Source of the DNA: Gilliamella apicola
Lineage (GTDB): Bacteria > Pseudomonadota > Gammaproteobacteria > Enterobacterales > Orbaceae
Direction of reading: 5' to 3'
Length of the DNA stretch: 64,000 nucleotides
Assembly (NCBI RefSeq): GCF_003202915.1
Contig: NZ_QGLP01000005.1
Span: 598,721-662,720, forward strand
Positions 56,624 to 64,000 of the stretch are shown here, piece after piece; position 1 is the first letter of the stretch; every line of letters begins with the position of its first letter. The notes below the pieces were generated by a model. The model searched no databases, was not told where the DNA came from, and was given only the letters and a program-made list of their open reading frames with translations. Made by a program: the position numbers and the translations under genes.

Positions 56624-57998
56624 TAATATGCTTCAATCGCAACTCTGGGATCAAGCGTTAATTGAAAAGTATAACTATTCCGGCCCAAGGTATACCTCAT
56701 ACCCGACAGCACTTGAATTTAATGAGCAGTTTACTGAGCAAGACTTTATTTCAGCCGCTAATTGTTATCCTCAGCGGCCATTATCGCTTTATATTCATAT
56801 TCCGTTTTGTCACAAACTCTGTTATTTCTGCGGATGTAATAAACTCGTAACCCGGCAAACTCATAAAGTTACCCGATATCTTGATATATTAGATATTGAA
56901 ATAACCAAACAAGCTGAATTATTCAAAGATCGAATTGTCACCCAAATGCATTGGGGGGGCGGTACACCAACTTTTTTGACTGATGATGAAATTAGCCGAT
57001 TAATTACCTCTATAAAGCAACACTTCAACTTTGCTCAAGATGCCGAACTATCCATTGAAATTGACCCTAGAGAAATTACCCCTCAAACTATCGATCATCT
57101 TGCCAAACTTGGCTTTAATCGGTTAAGTATGGGGATTCAAGATTTCAATCATGAAATTCAAAATCTTATTAACCGTGAACAAGATGAGAATTTGATCCGC
57201 TCATTAATTACCCAAGCACGAAAAAATCATTTTCGATCGATTAGTCTTGATTTAATTTATGGATTACCTAAGCAGACTGTTGAAAGTTTTACCGAGACAT
57301 TAAATAAAGTTATTGATATTTCTCCTGATAGATTAAGTGTGTTTAATTATGCACACTTACCTAGCCGTTTTGCTGCTCAACGTAAAATTAAAGACCATGA
57401 TCTACCCGATGCAAACCAAAAACTAAATATCTTACAAACCAGTATCGAAAAATTAACCCAAGCTGGTTATCAATTTATCGGCATGGATCACTTTGCCAAA
57501 CCAACCGATGAGTTAGCTATCGCCCAACAGCAAAATAAGCTGCATCGTAACTTTCAAGGTTACACCACTAAAGGCGATGCGGATTTAGTGGGGCTTGGGG
57601 TATCGGCAATTAGCATGCTGGGTGATAGTTATGCGCAAAATCAGAAAGATCTAAAATCATATCAAACTTTGGTTGAACAAAAAGGTCATGGTCTATGGAA
57701 AGGTTTTACCTTAAACCAAGATGATAAAATACGCAGAGATGTGATTAAGCAGCTAATTTGTCATTTCCATCTTGATAAAAAACCGATTGAACAACTTTAT
57801 CACATTAAATTTGATGACTATTTTGCTGACGATTTAAAACTACTTGCACCATTAGCCCAAGATGAACTAGTAATCGTTAATCAAGATAGCATCGTTGTTC
57901 AACCTAAAGGTCATTTGCTAATACGCAATATTTGTATGTGCTTTGATATCTATATGCGTCGCTTAGTCCGACAACATCAATTTTCACGCGTGATTTAA
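56598..57998 (+). CDS. hemN: Oxygen-independent coproporphyrinogen III oxidase
   Basis: HemN is a radical SAM enzyme that makes protoporphyrinogen IX in anaerobic heme synthesis. The cluster-binding motif is CHKLCYFCGC. SAM-site and substrate segments HWGGGTPTF, IEIDPREIT and GLPKQTVESF are present, and the C terminus (QHQFSRVI) equals that of E. coli. Several starts exist: ATG 56586, 56598 (with GGAAGTGG at good spacing, chosen) and 56628 (aligned with E. coli). A weak hairpin (57988-58014) covers the 3' end. Confidence 0.95.
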   Translation: MSNVELKNNNMLQSQLWDQALIEKYNYSGPRYTSYPTALEFNEQFTEQDFISAANCYPQRPLSLYIHIPFCHKLCYFCGCNKLVTRQTHKVTRYLDILDIEITKQAELFKDRIVTQMHWGGGTPTFLTDDEISRLITSIKQHFNFAQDAELSIEIDPREITPQTIDHLAKLGFNRLSMGIQDFNHEIQNLINREQDENLIRSLITQARKNHFRSISLDLIYGLPKQTVESFTETLNKVIDISPDRLSVFNYAHLPSRFAAQRKIKDHDLPDANQKLNILQTSIEKLTQAGYQFIGMDHFAKPTDELAIAQQQNKLHRNFQGYTTKGDADLVGLGVSAISMLGDSYAQNQKDLKSYQTLVEQKGHGLWKGFTLNQDDKIRRDVIKQLICHFHLDKKPIEQLYHIKFDDYFADDLKLLAPLAQDELVIVNQDSIVVQPKGHLLIRNICMCFDIYMRRLVRQHQFSRVI

Positions 57999-58039
57999 TT
58001 TGCTTAATTCACGCATGAATATTTGGTTATCTTTAATAA

Positions 58040-59080
58040 TTAATGACTGGCTAAATAGACTTTAAATTTGGTTGTTTGTGCAATAACTTCAACCCGTTTA
58101 AAGGTCTCATCCAAAATCGACTGGTAAGGTAAAAATGAATTTGCCACAATACAAAGATAACCGTTTAATTTTAAGTACTTTTTAGCTTCTTTAATCAGTT
58201 TGTTCACTGCCGTATAACTGGTCTCCTTACCATCATGAAAAGGAGGGTTAGAGATGATCAAGTGATACTTATCGTTGATATCTGAAAAAACATCACTAGC
58301 AATCACATTTCCAGCAATGTGATTGCTAGCTAAAGTAGCTTTGCTGGATTCTAACGCTGAGCTATTAACATCGGTTAATGTCAAGTTTAGATCTTGATAT
58401 AACTTACCTATAACTGTTGATAATATCCCAGAGCCACAGCCTACATCAAGGACGTTGCCTTTAATAATATCACTCTGCTCCATAAGTGCATTCAATAGTA
58501 ATTCACTTCCAGCATCCAAACTTTTTTGACTAAAGACACCTGGCAAACTCTTAATTTCAATAGCTTGGTTTCCAATAGTTAAATGATAACTCAACCACCA
58601 CTCTTTTAAATCAAAAGCTAAACGGCTATCTGCTCGAAAATGATATAAACCACATCGTCTAGCACTATCTATTTTTTGAATAGTGCCAAAATCAGCTAAT
58701 AACCCTTCAACACTTTTTACCCCTGTACGATTTTCACCTATGATGAAAATATCACTCTCTTTTGGCATATTATTTAACAAAAACGATAACTGAAATTGCG
58801 CTTCACTTTTGGTTTTAGGCCAATAGTAAATGAGTGTATTGATATCGGTATAAAAAGATTCGTCAGGATAGAGCGAAAAATTTGTACTATCTGCTCGTTT
58901 GCTGTGTTTAAAATTTAAGAATGTGTGATATTGCGAGCAGTGGATCTTAACCAAATTAGCCGCAATAACCGCTGGATAATTATCTTGGATATCGCCTGCA
59001 ATTAAAATATTTTTATCCTCAAAAAAGGATTGGTGACGTTCAAGTACTTGGCTAGCAGGAGTAAATATCGATGTTGCCAT
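58040..59080 (-). CDS. rsmC: 16S rRNA m2G1207 methyltransferase
   Basis: RsmC methylates G1207 of 16S rRNA. The 346-residue protein has two tandem methyltransferase-like domains. The N-terminal one is degenerate. The C-terminal one has the SAM motif VLDVGCGSGILS and the catalytic NPPFHDG. It is convergent with hemN and divergent from holD, with 87 bp upstream. In E. coli rsmC is also beside holD. Confidence 0.95.
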   Translation of the reverse strand: MATSIFTPASQVLERHQSFFEDKNILIAGDIQDNYPAVIAANLVKIHCSQYHTFLNFKHSKRADSTNFSLYPDESFYTDINTLIYYWPKTKSEAQFQLSFLLNNMPKESDIFIIGENRTGVKSVEGLLADFGTIQKIDSARRCGLYHFRADSRLAFDLKEWWLSYHLTIGNQAIEIKSLPGVFSQKSLDAGSELLLNALMEQSDIIKGNVLDVGCGSGILSTVIGKLYQDLNLTLTDVNSSALESSKATLASNHIAGNVIASDVFSDINDKYHLIISNPPFHDGKETSYTAVNKLIKEAKKYLKLNGYLCIVANSFLPYQSILDETFKRVEVIAQTTKFKVYLASH

Positions 59081-59167
59081 AATGCCTCAATGAAAAACCT
59101 TTATAAATTGAAGCGAAGATTATACAATTAACTCACTTTAATCTCTAATAAAAACCGAAATCCGACA

Positions 59168-59575
59168 ATGACACAAATTGATTGGTATCTTAAGCAATGC
59201 GATATTACCCAATATGTTTTACGCAATTCTGCCGTTTTTCAAGGTGAACTTGCTACTCATATAGATGATAAAATTCGTTTAATTGTGATCGCTAAACAAC
59301 AACCAACACAAAAAATATATTATGATATTTTAAAAGCCATAGAATTAACCGAAGAGCAAGTTTTATTTCTTACCCCTTCGCAATTAATAATACCAGCAAA
59401 TGAAGTAAAAATTGTGATTTGGTTTATTGATGTAAATAGCACTGAATCTTGGCAAAATAACTTAATTATTAACACTAGCGATTTAGATTCGCTCGCCAAA
59501 GATCCGCAACAAAAGCGCAAACTTTGGCAACAATTATGTAATTATGAAAACCATTTCCATCCTGAACGAAAATGA
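59168..59575 (+). CDS. holD: DNA polymerase III psi subunit
   Basis: HolD links the clamp loader to the chi subunit and to single-strand-binding protein. The 135-residue product starts with the conserved N-terminal peptide (DWYLKQCDITQYVLR-like) that contacts the clamp loader. It ends LWQQLCNYENHFHPERK, nearly identical in pattern to E. coli. It overlaps rimI by 32 bases, as in enterics. Confidence 0.93.
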   Translation: MTQIDWYLKQCDITQYVLRNSAVFQGELATHIDDKIRLIVIAKQQPTQKIYYDILKAIELTEEQVLFLTPSQLIIPANEVKIVIWFIDVNSTESWQNNLIINTSDLDSLAKDPQQKRKLWQQLCNYENHFHPERK

Positions 59576-60005
59576 TTTAGCCGAAGCTTATCAATTAGAG
59601 CAACTATGTCACCCTATTCCATGGTCTAAGGAGACTTTTTTTTCAAATCAGGGCGAACGTTATTTAAATCTTAAAATAACAGTTGCTAATAAAATTGTAG
59701 GCTTTTGTATTTGCCAAAAAGTGATTGATGAAGCAACTTTATTTAATATTGCAATCCACCCCAAATACCGAAAGCAAGGATTAGCTAAAGCACTATTAAA
59801 CCATTTAATTGATGAGTTAATGTCAATAAACGCACCCTATAAGATTTCAACACTATGGTTAGAAGTTAGAAGATCAAATACTCCAGCAATTGCCTTATAT
59901 CAGTTAATTGGATTTAATCAAATAACTATAAGAAAAAACTATTATCCATCTACCAATGGTCATCGGGAAGATGCAATTATTATGGCTTATACTTTAGCGC
60001 TATAA
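59544..60005 (+). CDS. rimI: Ribosomal protein S18 alanine N-acetyltransferase
   Basis: RimI acetylates the N-terminal alanine of ribosomal protein S18. The GNAT fold is clear in 153 residues. The acetyl-CoA loop is in RKQGLAKALL, and the strand TLFNIAIHP precedes it. The C-terminal ALYQLIGFNQITIRKNYYP matches E. coli. The start lies inside holD, implying translational coupling. Confidence 0.94.
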   Translation: MKTISILNENDLAEAYQLEQLCHPIPWSKETFFSNQGERYLNLKITVANKIVGFCICQKVIDEATLFNIAIHPKYRKQGLAKALLNHLIDELMSINAPYKISTLWLEVRRSNTPAIALYQLIGFNQITIRKNYYPSTNGHREDAIIMAYTLAL

Positions 60006-60026
60006 ATTATTTTGACGGGAGTAATT

Positions 60027-60656
60027 ATGTCCAGAGCACTATTATTTGTAAATGGCGAGCCACCTAAAAATCTTCCTACACATTTAGCGAACTATCATTA
60101 TATTGCTTGCACGGATGGCGCATATCACAGTTATCTATCTGAATCCGCAATTGTGCCTGATTTTATTATTGGCGATTTAGACAGTATTAACCCGAAAATG
60201 ACCGTGCCGGATAAAACGCAAATCATTCACACCCCAGATCAATCTAAACCTGATTTTGAAAAGGCGCTGTTATTTTTAAATAGTAAAGGGGTCACATCAT
60301 TTACTATATATGGTGCAACAGGACGTGCTAGTGACCATTTTTTAGGTAATTTATCGGTTGCTATGCAATATCATCAACAGTTCAAAATGGTGTTTTACGA
60401 TGATTATTGTCACTTTTTTTTTGCTACTCATCATCAAATTATTCACCATGTCAAACACCATATTATTTCACTAATGCCATTATCAACGGTAACACATTTG
60501 ACTATTAGCGGCTTTAAATACCCATTAGATAATCAAACTTTATCTTTGGGTGGTTTTACCAGTTTACGTAATAAAGCGATTGCTGACACAGTAGAAATTT
60601 CCTTTAAAAATGGTAATTTATTAATTTTCATTGAAGATAGATGCTGTTTAAATTGA
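60027..60656 (+). CDS. Thiamine pyrophosphokinase
   Basis: This enzyme transfers pyrophosphate from ATP to thiamine. The 209-residue product has the family signature DFIIGDLDSI and the segment TPDQSKPDFEKAL. GATGRASDHFLGNL follows. ATG 60027 has GGGAG six bases upstream; a TTG at 60012 is less likely. It is 21 bp after rimI, in the same direction. Salvage of environmental thiamine is suggested. Confidence 0.88.
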   Translation: MSRALLFVNGEPPKNLPTHLANYHYIACTDGAYHSYLSESAIVPDFIIGDLDSINPKMTVPDKTQIIHTPDQSKPDFEKALLFLNSKGVTSFTIYGATGRASDHFLGNLSVAMQYHQQFKMVFYDDYCHFFFATHHQIIHHVKHHIISLMPLSTVTHLTISGFKYPLDNQTLSLGGFTSLRNKAIADTVEISFKNGNLLIFIEDRCCLN

Positions 60657-60723
60657 CTTAAATTTACATTACTTTACAATGCTATTACATTTTATAAGAG
60701 TACTTTTTTATAGGAACTACAAC

Positions 60724-61488
60724 ATGGTTTTAAAAAAATTTACACTTTCTACTTGTTTTTCACTATTTTCTTGCATGGTTTTTGCGCAAGATTATAAACC
60801 AAGCGTTACTGATAATTTAGTCGATACTTTTCTTAACTGTGATAGTCAATTTTTTCATTATTTAGCAGAAAATAAGCAAGCAATAAGTGAATATGTTGAT
60901 TTAACTACTAAGGATAATGTCACTTTTATCCCAGTTGAATCGATTTATCAACCAGATAAAAATAGCGTCAATTTCAAAAAACCATTTGAATATCGTGGTT
61001 TGAAAATAATTGGCTATCAAAATATTTTCATACCAACCAATCTATCAGGTCAATATTATTATTGGGGTTTTATTTTTGATAATAACCAAGATGAAATTGT
61101 CAAAAACTTAGATAATTTAAAATGGTCCAGATACAATGAAAAAGTCTATATTGCTAATTCAAAAATCTATGATCGCAACACCAAAATAGCTGAATGGAAA
61201 AACAATCCCTACTCAATTGATTCTGTAGTACCACGACTTGGCACTATTGAAAAAGCCCTTTATTTAGAAAAGGTTGATAATAAACAGAATAGTATACTTT
61301 GCTCTATTCAAGGCGATTTAAATAAAGAACTTCTCTACAAAGATCGTCCAGATATAAAACCATTTGACGAAGAGATTGAAAAAAATCGTCAAGAAAAGAT
61401 CAAAGCCTATAAATTGAAGAAACAAAAAGAACAACAAGAAAAAAAAACAGTGTCCCAAAACCAACCACAGCCAACTAAAAAACAGTAG
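60724..61488 (+). CDS. Unrecognised periplasmic protein
   Basis: I do not recognise this 254-residue protein. Starting from ATG 60724 (AGGA upstream) it has a signal peptide (LSTCFSLFSCMVFA) with likely cleavage before QDYKPS. The mature part has two cysteines (NCDSQF and ILCSIQG) that could form a disulfide, many aromatic residues, and a highly charged Lys/Gln C-terminal tail. An in-frame TTG at 60679 would add 15 residues but would spoil the signal peptide. It precedes an adhesin-E-like gene by 25 bp. Confidence 0.7.
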   Translation: MVLKKFTLSTCFSLFSCMVFAQDYKPSVTDNLVDTFLNCDSQFFHYLAENKQAISEYVDLTTKDNVTFIPVESIYQPDKNSVNFKKPFEYRGLKIIGYQNIFIPTNLSGQYYYWGFIFDNNQDEIVKNLDNLKWSRYNEKVYIANSKIYDRNTKIAEWKNNPYSIDSVVPRLGTIEKALYLEKVDNKQNSILCSIQGDLNKELLYKDRPDIKPFDEEIEKNRQEKIKAYKLKKQKEQQEKKTVSQNQPQPTKKQ

Positions 61489-61513
61489 CTCGAAGGAAGG
61501 AGATTAAACTTAA

Positions 61514-62038
61514 ATGAAAAAATTATGTCTATTCTTAATGCTCTTTTCTTTTGCTGCAACAATCCATGCTGCAGAAAAAAAAGAGACATCACCCTATACC
61601 GAGGAAGAGAAAGCAGCGCAAGCAAAGCAAGTTGAATTAATGCTGAGTAATCCCAAAATTGGCAAACAATTCATTCCAATTTCGAAAAGTAATGAAGATA
61701 ACAAGGCCGGTTATGCTTACCTCGATAAGGATTCAATAAAATTACACCCATATAATCAAAGAATTCGTGTTTTTAGGGAAGTTATCAATTATGTCCCAGA
61801 ATTAGTACAAAACATTGATAATGTAAAAACGCCATATCATGCAATTGCCATTAATTATTATGCTAACTGCGCGAAAAAAGAGATCGCTAAAGGACAACTA
61901 GACCTTGTTGAAAACTTTTTTGCAGAAGGTAAGATGATTAATCATATTAATATTCCTAGTCGTTGGATTCGAGCACGGAAAGGGGACGATAAGCATCAGT
62001 TACTCGTAATTGCTTGTTCTTTACCACTTAATAAATAA
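61514..62038 (+). CDS. Surface-adhesin-E-like periplasmic protein
   Basis: This is an exported protein of 174 residues. The signal peptide ends after IHA. The pattern GYAYLDKDSIKLHPYNQRIRV, then YYANCAKKEIAKGQ and a final IACSL, resembles the adhesin E family first described from Haemophilus protein E. The two cysteines would form a disulfide. Many family members are periplasmic with no proven adhesion, so the name is only a family label. It follows the previous periplasmic gene by 25 bp and ends at a terminator. Confidence 0.7.
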   Translation: MKKLCLFLMLFSFAATIHAAEKKETSPYTEEEKAAQAKQVELMLSNPKIGKQFIPISKSNEDNKAGYAYLDKDSIKLHPYNQRIRVFREVINYVPELVQNIDNVKTPYHAIAINYYANCAKKEIAKGQLDLVENFFAEGKMINHINIPSRWIRARKGDDKHQLLVIACSLPLNK

Positions 62039-62059
62039 ACTCTTTATTTACTTATTCAC

Positions 62060-62095
62060 ACTCTTGCCACCTAGCTGTGGCAGAGTCTTTTTATT
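62060..62095 (+). terminator. Intrinsic terminator after the adhesin-E-like gene
   Basis: ACTCTTGCCAC and GTGGCAGAGT form a GC-richer stem with one bulged T and a six-base loop. It is followed by CTTTTTATTT. It ends the rightward transcripts 22 bases after the stop codon. Confidence 0.85.
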
Positions 62096-62141
62096 TATGC
62101 TAATATCGCCACTTTAGTCAGCCAACTATAATCAGATCAAT

Positions 62142-62450
62142 ATGAATATCGCTCAATTCCATACCTTAACTGATCAACTTTTTAATCAAATCGAATTATA
62201 CCTTGATGATTATGCTGATGAGCATGATATCGATTTAGATTATGAAACTAACGGGAATGTCATTACCGTTAGTTTTCCTAATCACAGTAAAATCATTATT
62301 AATACTCAAGAACCCCTATTTCAAGTTTGGTTAGCCACCAGAAAGCAAGGGTATCATTTTGACTTTATCAATGACAAATGGATCTGCAACCGTAGCGATC
62401 AATCATTTGTAGATATCTTTGCCCAAGCTGTACAAGAACAGGCCGAATAA
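62142..62450 (+). CDS. cyaY: Frataxin-like iron-sulfur regulator
   Basis: CyaY is the bacterial frataxin, which binds iron and modulates cysteine desulfurase IscS. The 102-residue protein has the acidic first helix (ELYLDDYADEHDIDLDYE-type) and the conserved sheet (GNVITVSF, IIINTQEP, QVWLATRKQGYHFDF). It is convergent with uvrD, with a shared terminator between. Confidence 0.95.
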   Translation: MNIAQFHTLTDQLFNQIELYLDDYADEHDIDLDYETNGNVITVSFPNHSKIIINTQEPLFQVWLATRKQGYHFDFINDKWICNRSDQSFVDIFAQAVQEQAE

Positions 62451-62459
62451 TAGCTATCT

Positions 62460-62497
62460 AAAAAAGGCGCTAGATCGTAATTTAGCGCCGATTTTTA
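62460..62497. terminator. Bidirectional terminator between cyaY and uvrD
   Basis: GGCGCTA (62466-62472) and TAGCGCC (62483-62489) form a strong stem. It is flanked by A5-6 on the left and T5 on the right, so it can terminate both the rightward cyaY and the leftward uvrD transcripts. Confidence 0.9.
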
Positions 62498-62510
62498 GTA
62501 CATATACTAA

Positions 62511-64000
62511 TTACAGTAACGTCAGGTTAGCTAGTTTTATCACGAGCCATTTAATACCAACATCAACAAAAGCAATTTGGACCCGTTTATGCTCACCTTC
62601 ACCATCAAGATTAATAATAGAGCCTTCACCAAAACGGTTGTGTTTCACTTTTCTACCTAACGTATAGCCATCATCTTCTTTCTTCTTTTTAGAATATGAT
62701 TTTTTACGTTCTTGATAGAATTGATCATCTTTGTCCTGATATTTGCCACGATGGCTAAATGATGAAAAACTACCATGGTAGAAAGTTTCATTTAAATTTT
62801 CAATCGGTAATTCATCTAAAAAACGCGATGGTAAATTACGTTCTTCACGTCCATAAAGTCGTCTTTGTTCTGACAATGAAAGTGTTAAACATTTTCGAGC
62901 ACGAGTAATTCCCACATAAGCTAATCGTCTTTCCTCTTCCATTTTATCTGTTTCTTGGATTGATCGTTGTGCAGGAAAAATCCCTTCTTCCAACCCCACA
63001 ATAAACACGTTATCAAACTCTAAACCTTTAGCCGAGTGAAGCGTCATCAATTGAACTGAATCTTGCTCACTAACCGCATCCCGGCTTTCAAGTGAGGTAA
63101 CCGATAAAAATGATTCAAGAACAGTTAATGGCTTACCAGTGGCATTATCTTCAATCACCGCATTTTGATTTAAAAGATAAAATTGTTCAGCCGCCGAAAC
63201 AAGTTCTTCAAGATTTTCTATTCTTGTTTGTCCCTTAATGCCTGGTTCTTGTTCATACATTCGCATTACACCGGATAATTTAATGATCCTTTCAAGTTGT
63301 TTATAGAAAGGTAAATCTTTAACTTCGGCGTAGATTGATTCCATTAAATGTAAGAAACGATTAACATCGTTACGTTGTCGATCAGTAAGTGCATTTTGTT
63401 CAATCAACATTAAACAAGCATCCCATAATGAGATAGCATTATGGTTAGCACAATTTCTAATTTTATCTAATGTGACTTGTCCGATACCGCGAGTCGGGGT
63501 ATTTATGGTAGCATCAAATGCCATATCATTGTTATGGTCATGCAATAAACGTAAATAGGCGAGTGCTAATTTAACCTCTTGCCTTTCATAGAATCTAATT
63601 GAACCATAAATTTGAAAAGGTATAGCATTTTGCATTAGGGTATCTTCAAATATTCGTGATTGAATATTATTACGATACAAAATAGCGCAACTTGCGTATT
63701 TCTGACCTTCATCATGATACTTTTTTATTTGGCCAATAACAAATCTGGCCTCATCTGCATCATTAAAGCTCCTATATACAGTGATCTTCTCGCCTTCACC
63801 ACTATCCGTCCATAAATTTTTACCTAAGCGATTCTTATTATTTGCAATTAATTTATTTGCAGTATCTAAAATAATCCCCGTAGACCGGTAATTTTGCTCT
63901 AAACGAATAATCTCTGTATCAGGATAATCATTGATAAATAATTGAAGATTATCAGCATTAGCTCCACGCCAACTATATATAGATTGATCATCATCACCAA
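62511..64000 (-). CDS. uvrD: DNA helicase II, C-terminal part (5' end outside window)
   Basis: UvrD is the SF1 helicase of mismatch and nucleotide-excision repair. The frame is open to the window edge, giving about 496 residues of a roughly 720-residue protein. Motifs III to VI are visible: DDDQSIYSWRGA, LEQNYRST, VQLMTLHSAKGLEF and RRLAYVGITRARK. The C-terminal RNA-polymerase-binding Tudor-like domain (FGEGSIINLDGEG, GIKWLVI) is complete. The TTG near 63680 is internal, not a start. Confidence 0.97.
   Translation of the reverse strand, partial: GDDDQSIYSWRGANADNLQLFINDYPDTEIIRLEQNYRSTGIILDTANKLIANNKNRLGKNLWTDSGEGEKITVYRSFNDADEARFVIGQIKKYHDEGQKYASCAILYRNNIQSRIFEDTLMQNAIPFQIYGSIRFYERQEVKLALAYLRLLHDHNNDMAFDATINTPTRGIGQVTLDKIRNCANHNAISLWDACLMLIEQNALTDRQRNDVNRFLHLMESIYAEVKDLPFYKQLERIIKLSGVMRMYEQEPGIKGQTRIENLEELVSAAEQFYLLNQNAVIEDNATGKPLTVLESFLSVTSLESRDAVSEQDSVQLMTLHSAKGLEFDNVFIVGLEEGIFPAQRSIQETDKMEEERRLAYVGITRARKCLTLSLSEQRRLYGREERNLPSRFLDELPIENLNETFYHGSFSSFSHRGKYQDKDDQFYQERKKSYSKKKKEDDGYTLGRKVKHNRFGEGSIINLDGEGEHKRVQIAFVDVGIKWLVIKLANLTLL

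Noticed and set aside
57988-58014. Hairpin at the hemN-rsmC junction considered as a terminator
   Set aside because: The stem is interrupted and AT-rich with no clear U-tract on either strand.
63680-63680. Apparent start of a 389-residue protein in uvrD
   Set aside because: The frame is open further to base 64000 and encodes UvrD motifs III and IV, so this TTG is an internal leucine codon.

Overview
The window is chromosomal DNA from an AT-rich gammaproteobacterium. Most housekeeping proteins can be read as close relatives of the Escherichia coli versions, and several E. coli gene orders are kept: leuS-lptE-holA-nadD, rplM-rpsI-sspA-sspB, yfhM-pbpC, holD-rimI, yihI-hemN, yeiW/efpL. The low GC content, the single-module QueF, the compact intergenic regions and the accessory gene set fit the insect-gut family Orbaceae (Gilliamella and relatives). 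That placement is an inference; no 16S or marker alignment could be run. No tRNA, rRNA, insertion sequence, prophage or CRISPR array was seen.

Layout. 1-4 kb: 3' end of leuS, then lptE, holA, nadD, and infA. 4-7.6 kb: lysP, a YeiW-like cysteine-rich protein, efpL and ttcA. 7.6-12.1 kb: an operon of a PhnP-like metallo-hydrolase and a nucleoside-type MFS transporter behind a LacI-type operator, facing a 722-residue LacI regulator fused to a solute-binding-protein domain. 12.2-17.2 kb: ygiF, an unrecognised membrane protein, and glnE. 17.2-20.9 kb: two ABC half-transporters behind a Fur-box-like site. 21-23.2 kb: sspB, sspA, rpsI and rplM. 23.5-26.6 kb: a PmrA/PmrB (BasR/BasS) module with yrbL and a YbjG-like PAP2 phosphatase, with PmrA-box-like repeats. 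26.7-28.9 kb: a polar amino-acid ABC importer without an ATPase gene. 29.2-37.7 kb: a divergent catabolic cluster. One arm encodes a YhcH/NanQ protein, a cytoplasmic sialidase-fold protein, a sodium:solute symporter, a NanA/DapA-type aldolase and an iron alcohol dehydrogenase. The other encodes a DUF1537 four-carbon acid kinase, a PdxA2-type dehydrogenase and a DeoR regulator. A CRP site and a palindromic operator lie between the arms. 38-45.5 kb: pbpC and the alpha-2-macroglobulin yfhM. 45.8-47.7 kb: a queuosine operon queF-queC-yhhQ. 47.9-54.1 kb: a four-gene MoxR/vWA-like/beta-propeller/bpX6 system. 54.3-64 kb: a DUF1090 protein, coaA, yihI, a 55-residue membrane protein, hemN, rsmC, holD, rimI, a thiamine pyrophosphokinase, two periplasmic proteins, cyaY and the 3' part of uvrD.

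The most interesting signals are these. First, two separate preQ1-I riboswitch-like elements sit in one three-gene queuosine operon, one before queF and one inside the operon before the transporter yhhQ; in both, the Shine-Dalgarno sequence is part of the aptamer tail. Second, the four-gene MoxR module resembles the MoxR-vWA-beta-propeller ternary systems, and its bpX6 protein appears to be membrane-anchored. Third, the sialidase-fold/aldolase/alcohol dehydrogenase/DUF1537/PdxA2 cluster suggests a pathway that splits a 2-keto-3-deoxy acid and sends a four-carbon acid to DHAP. Fourth, several regulatory sites (LacI, Fur, PmrA, CRP) match the genes beside them.
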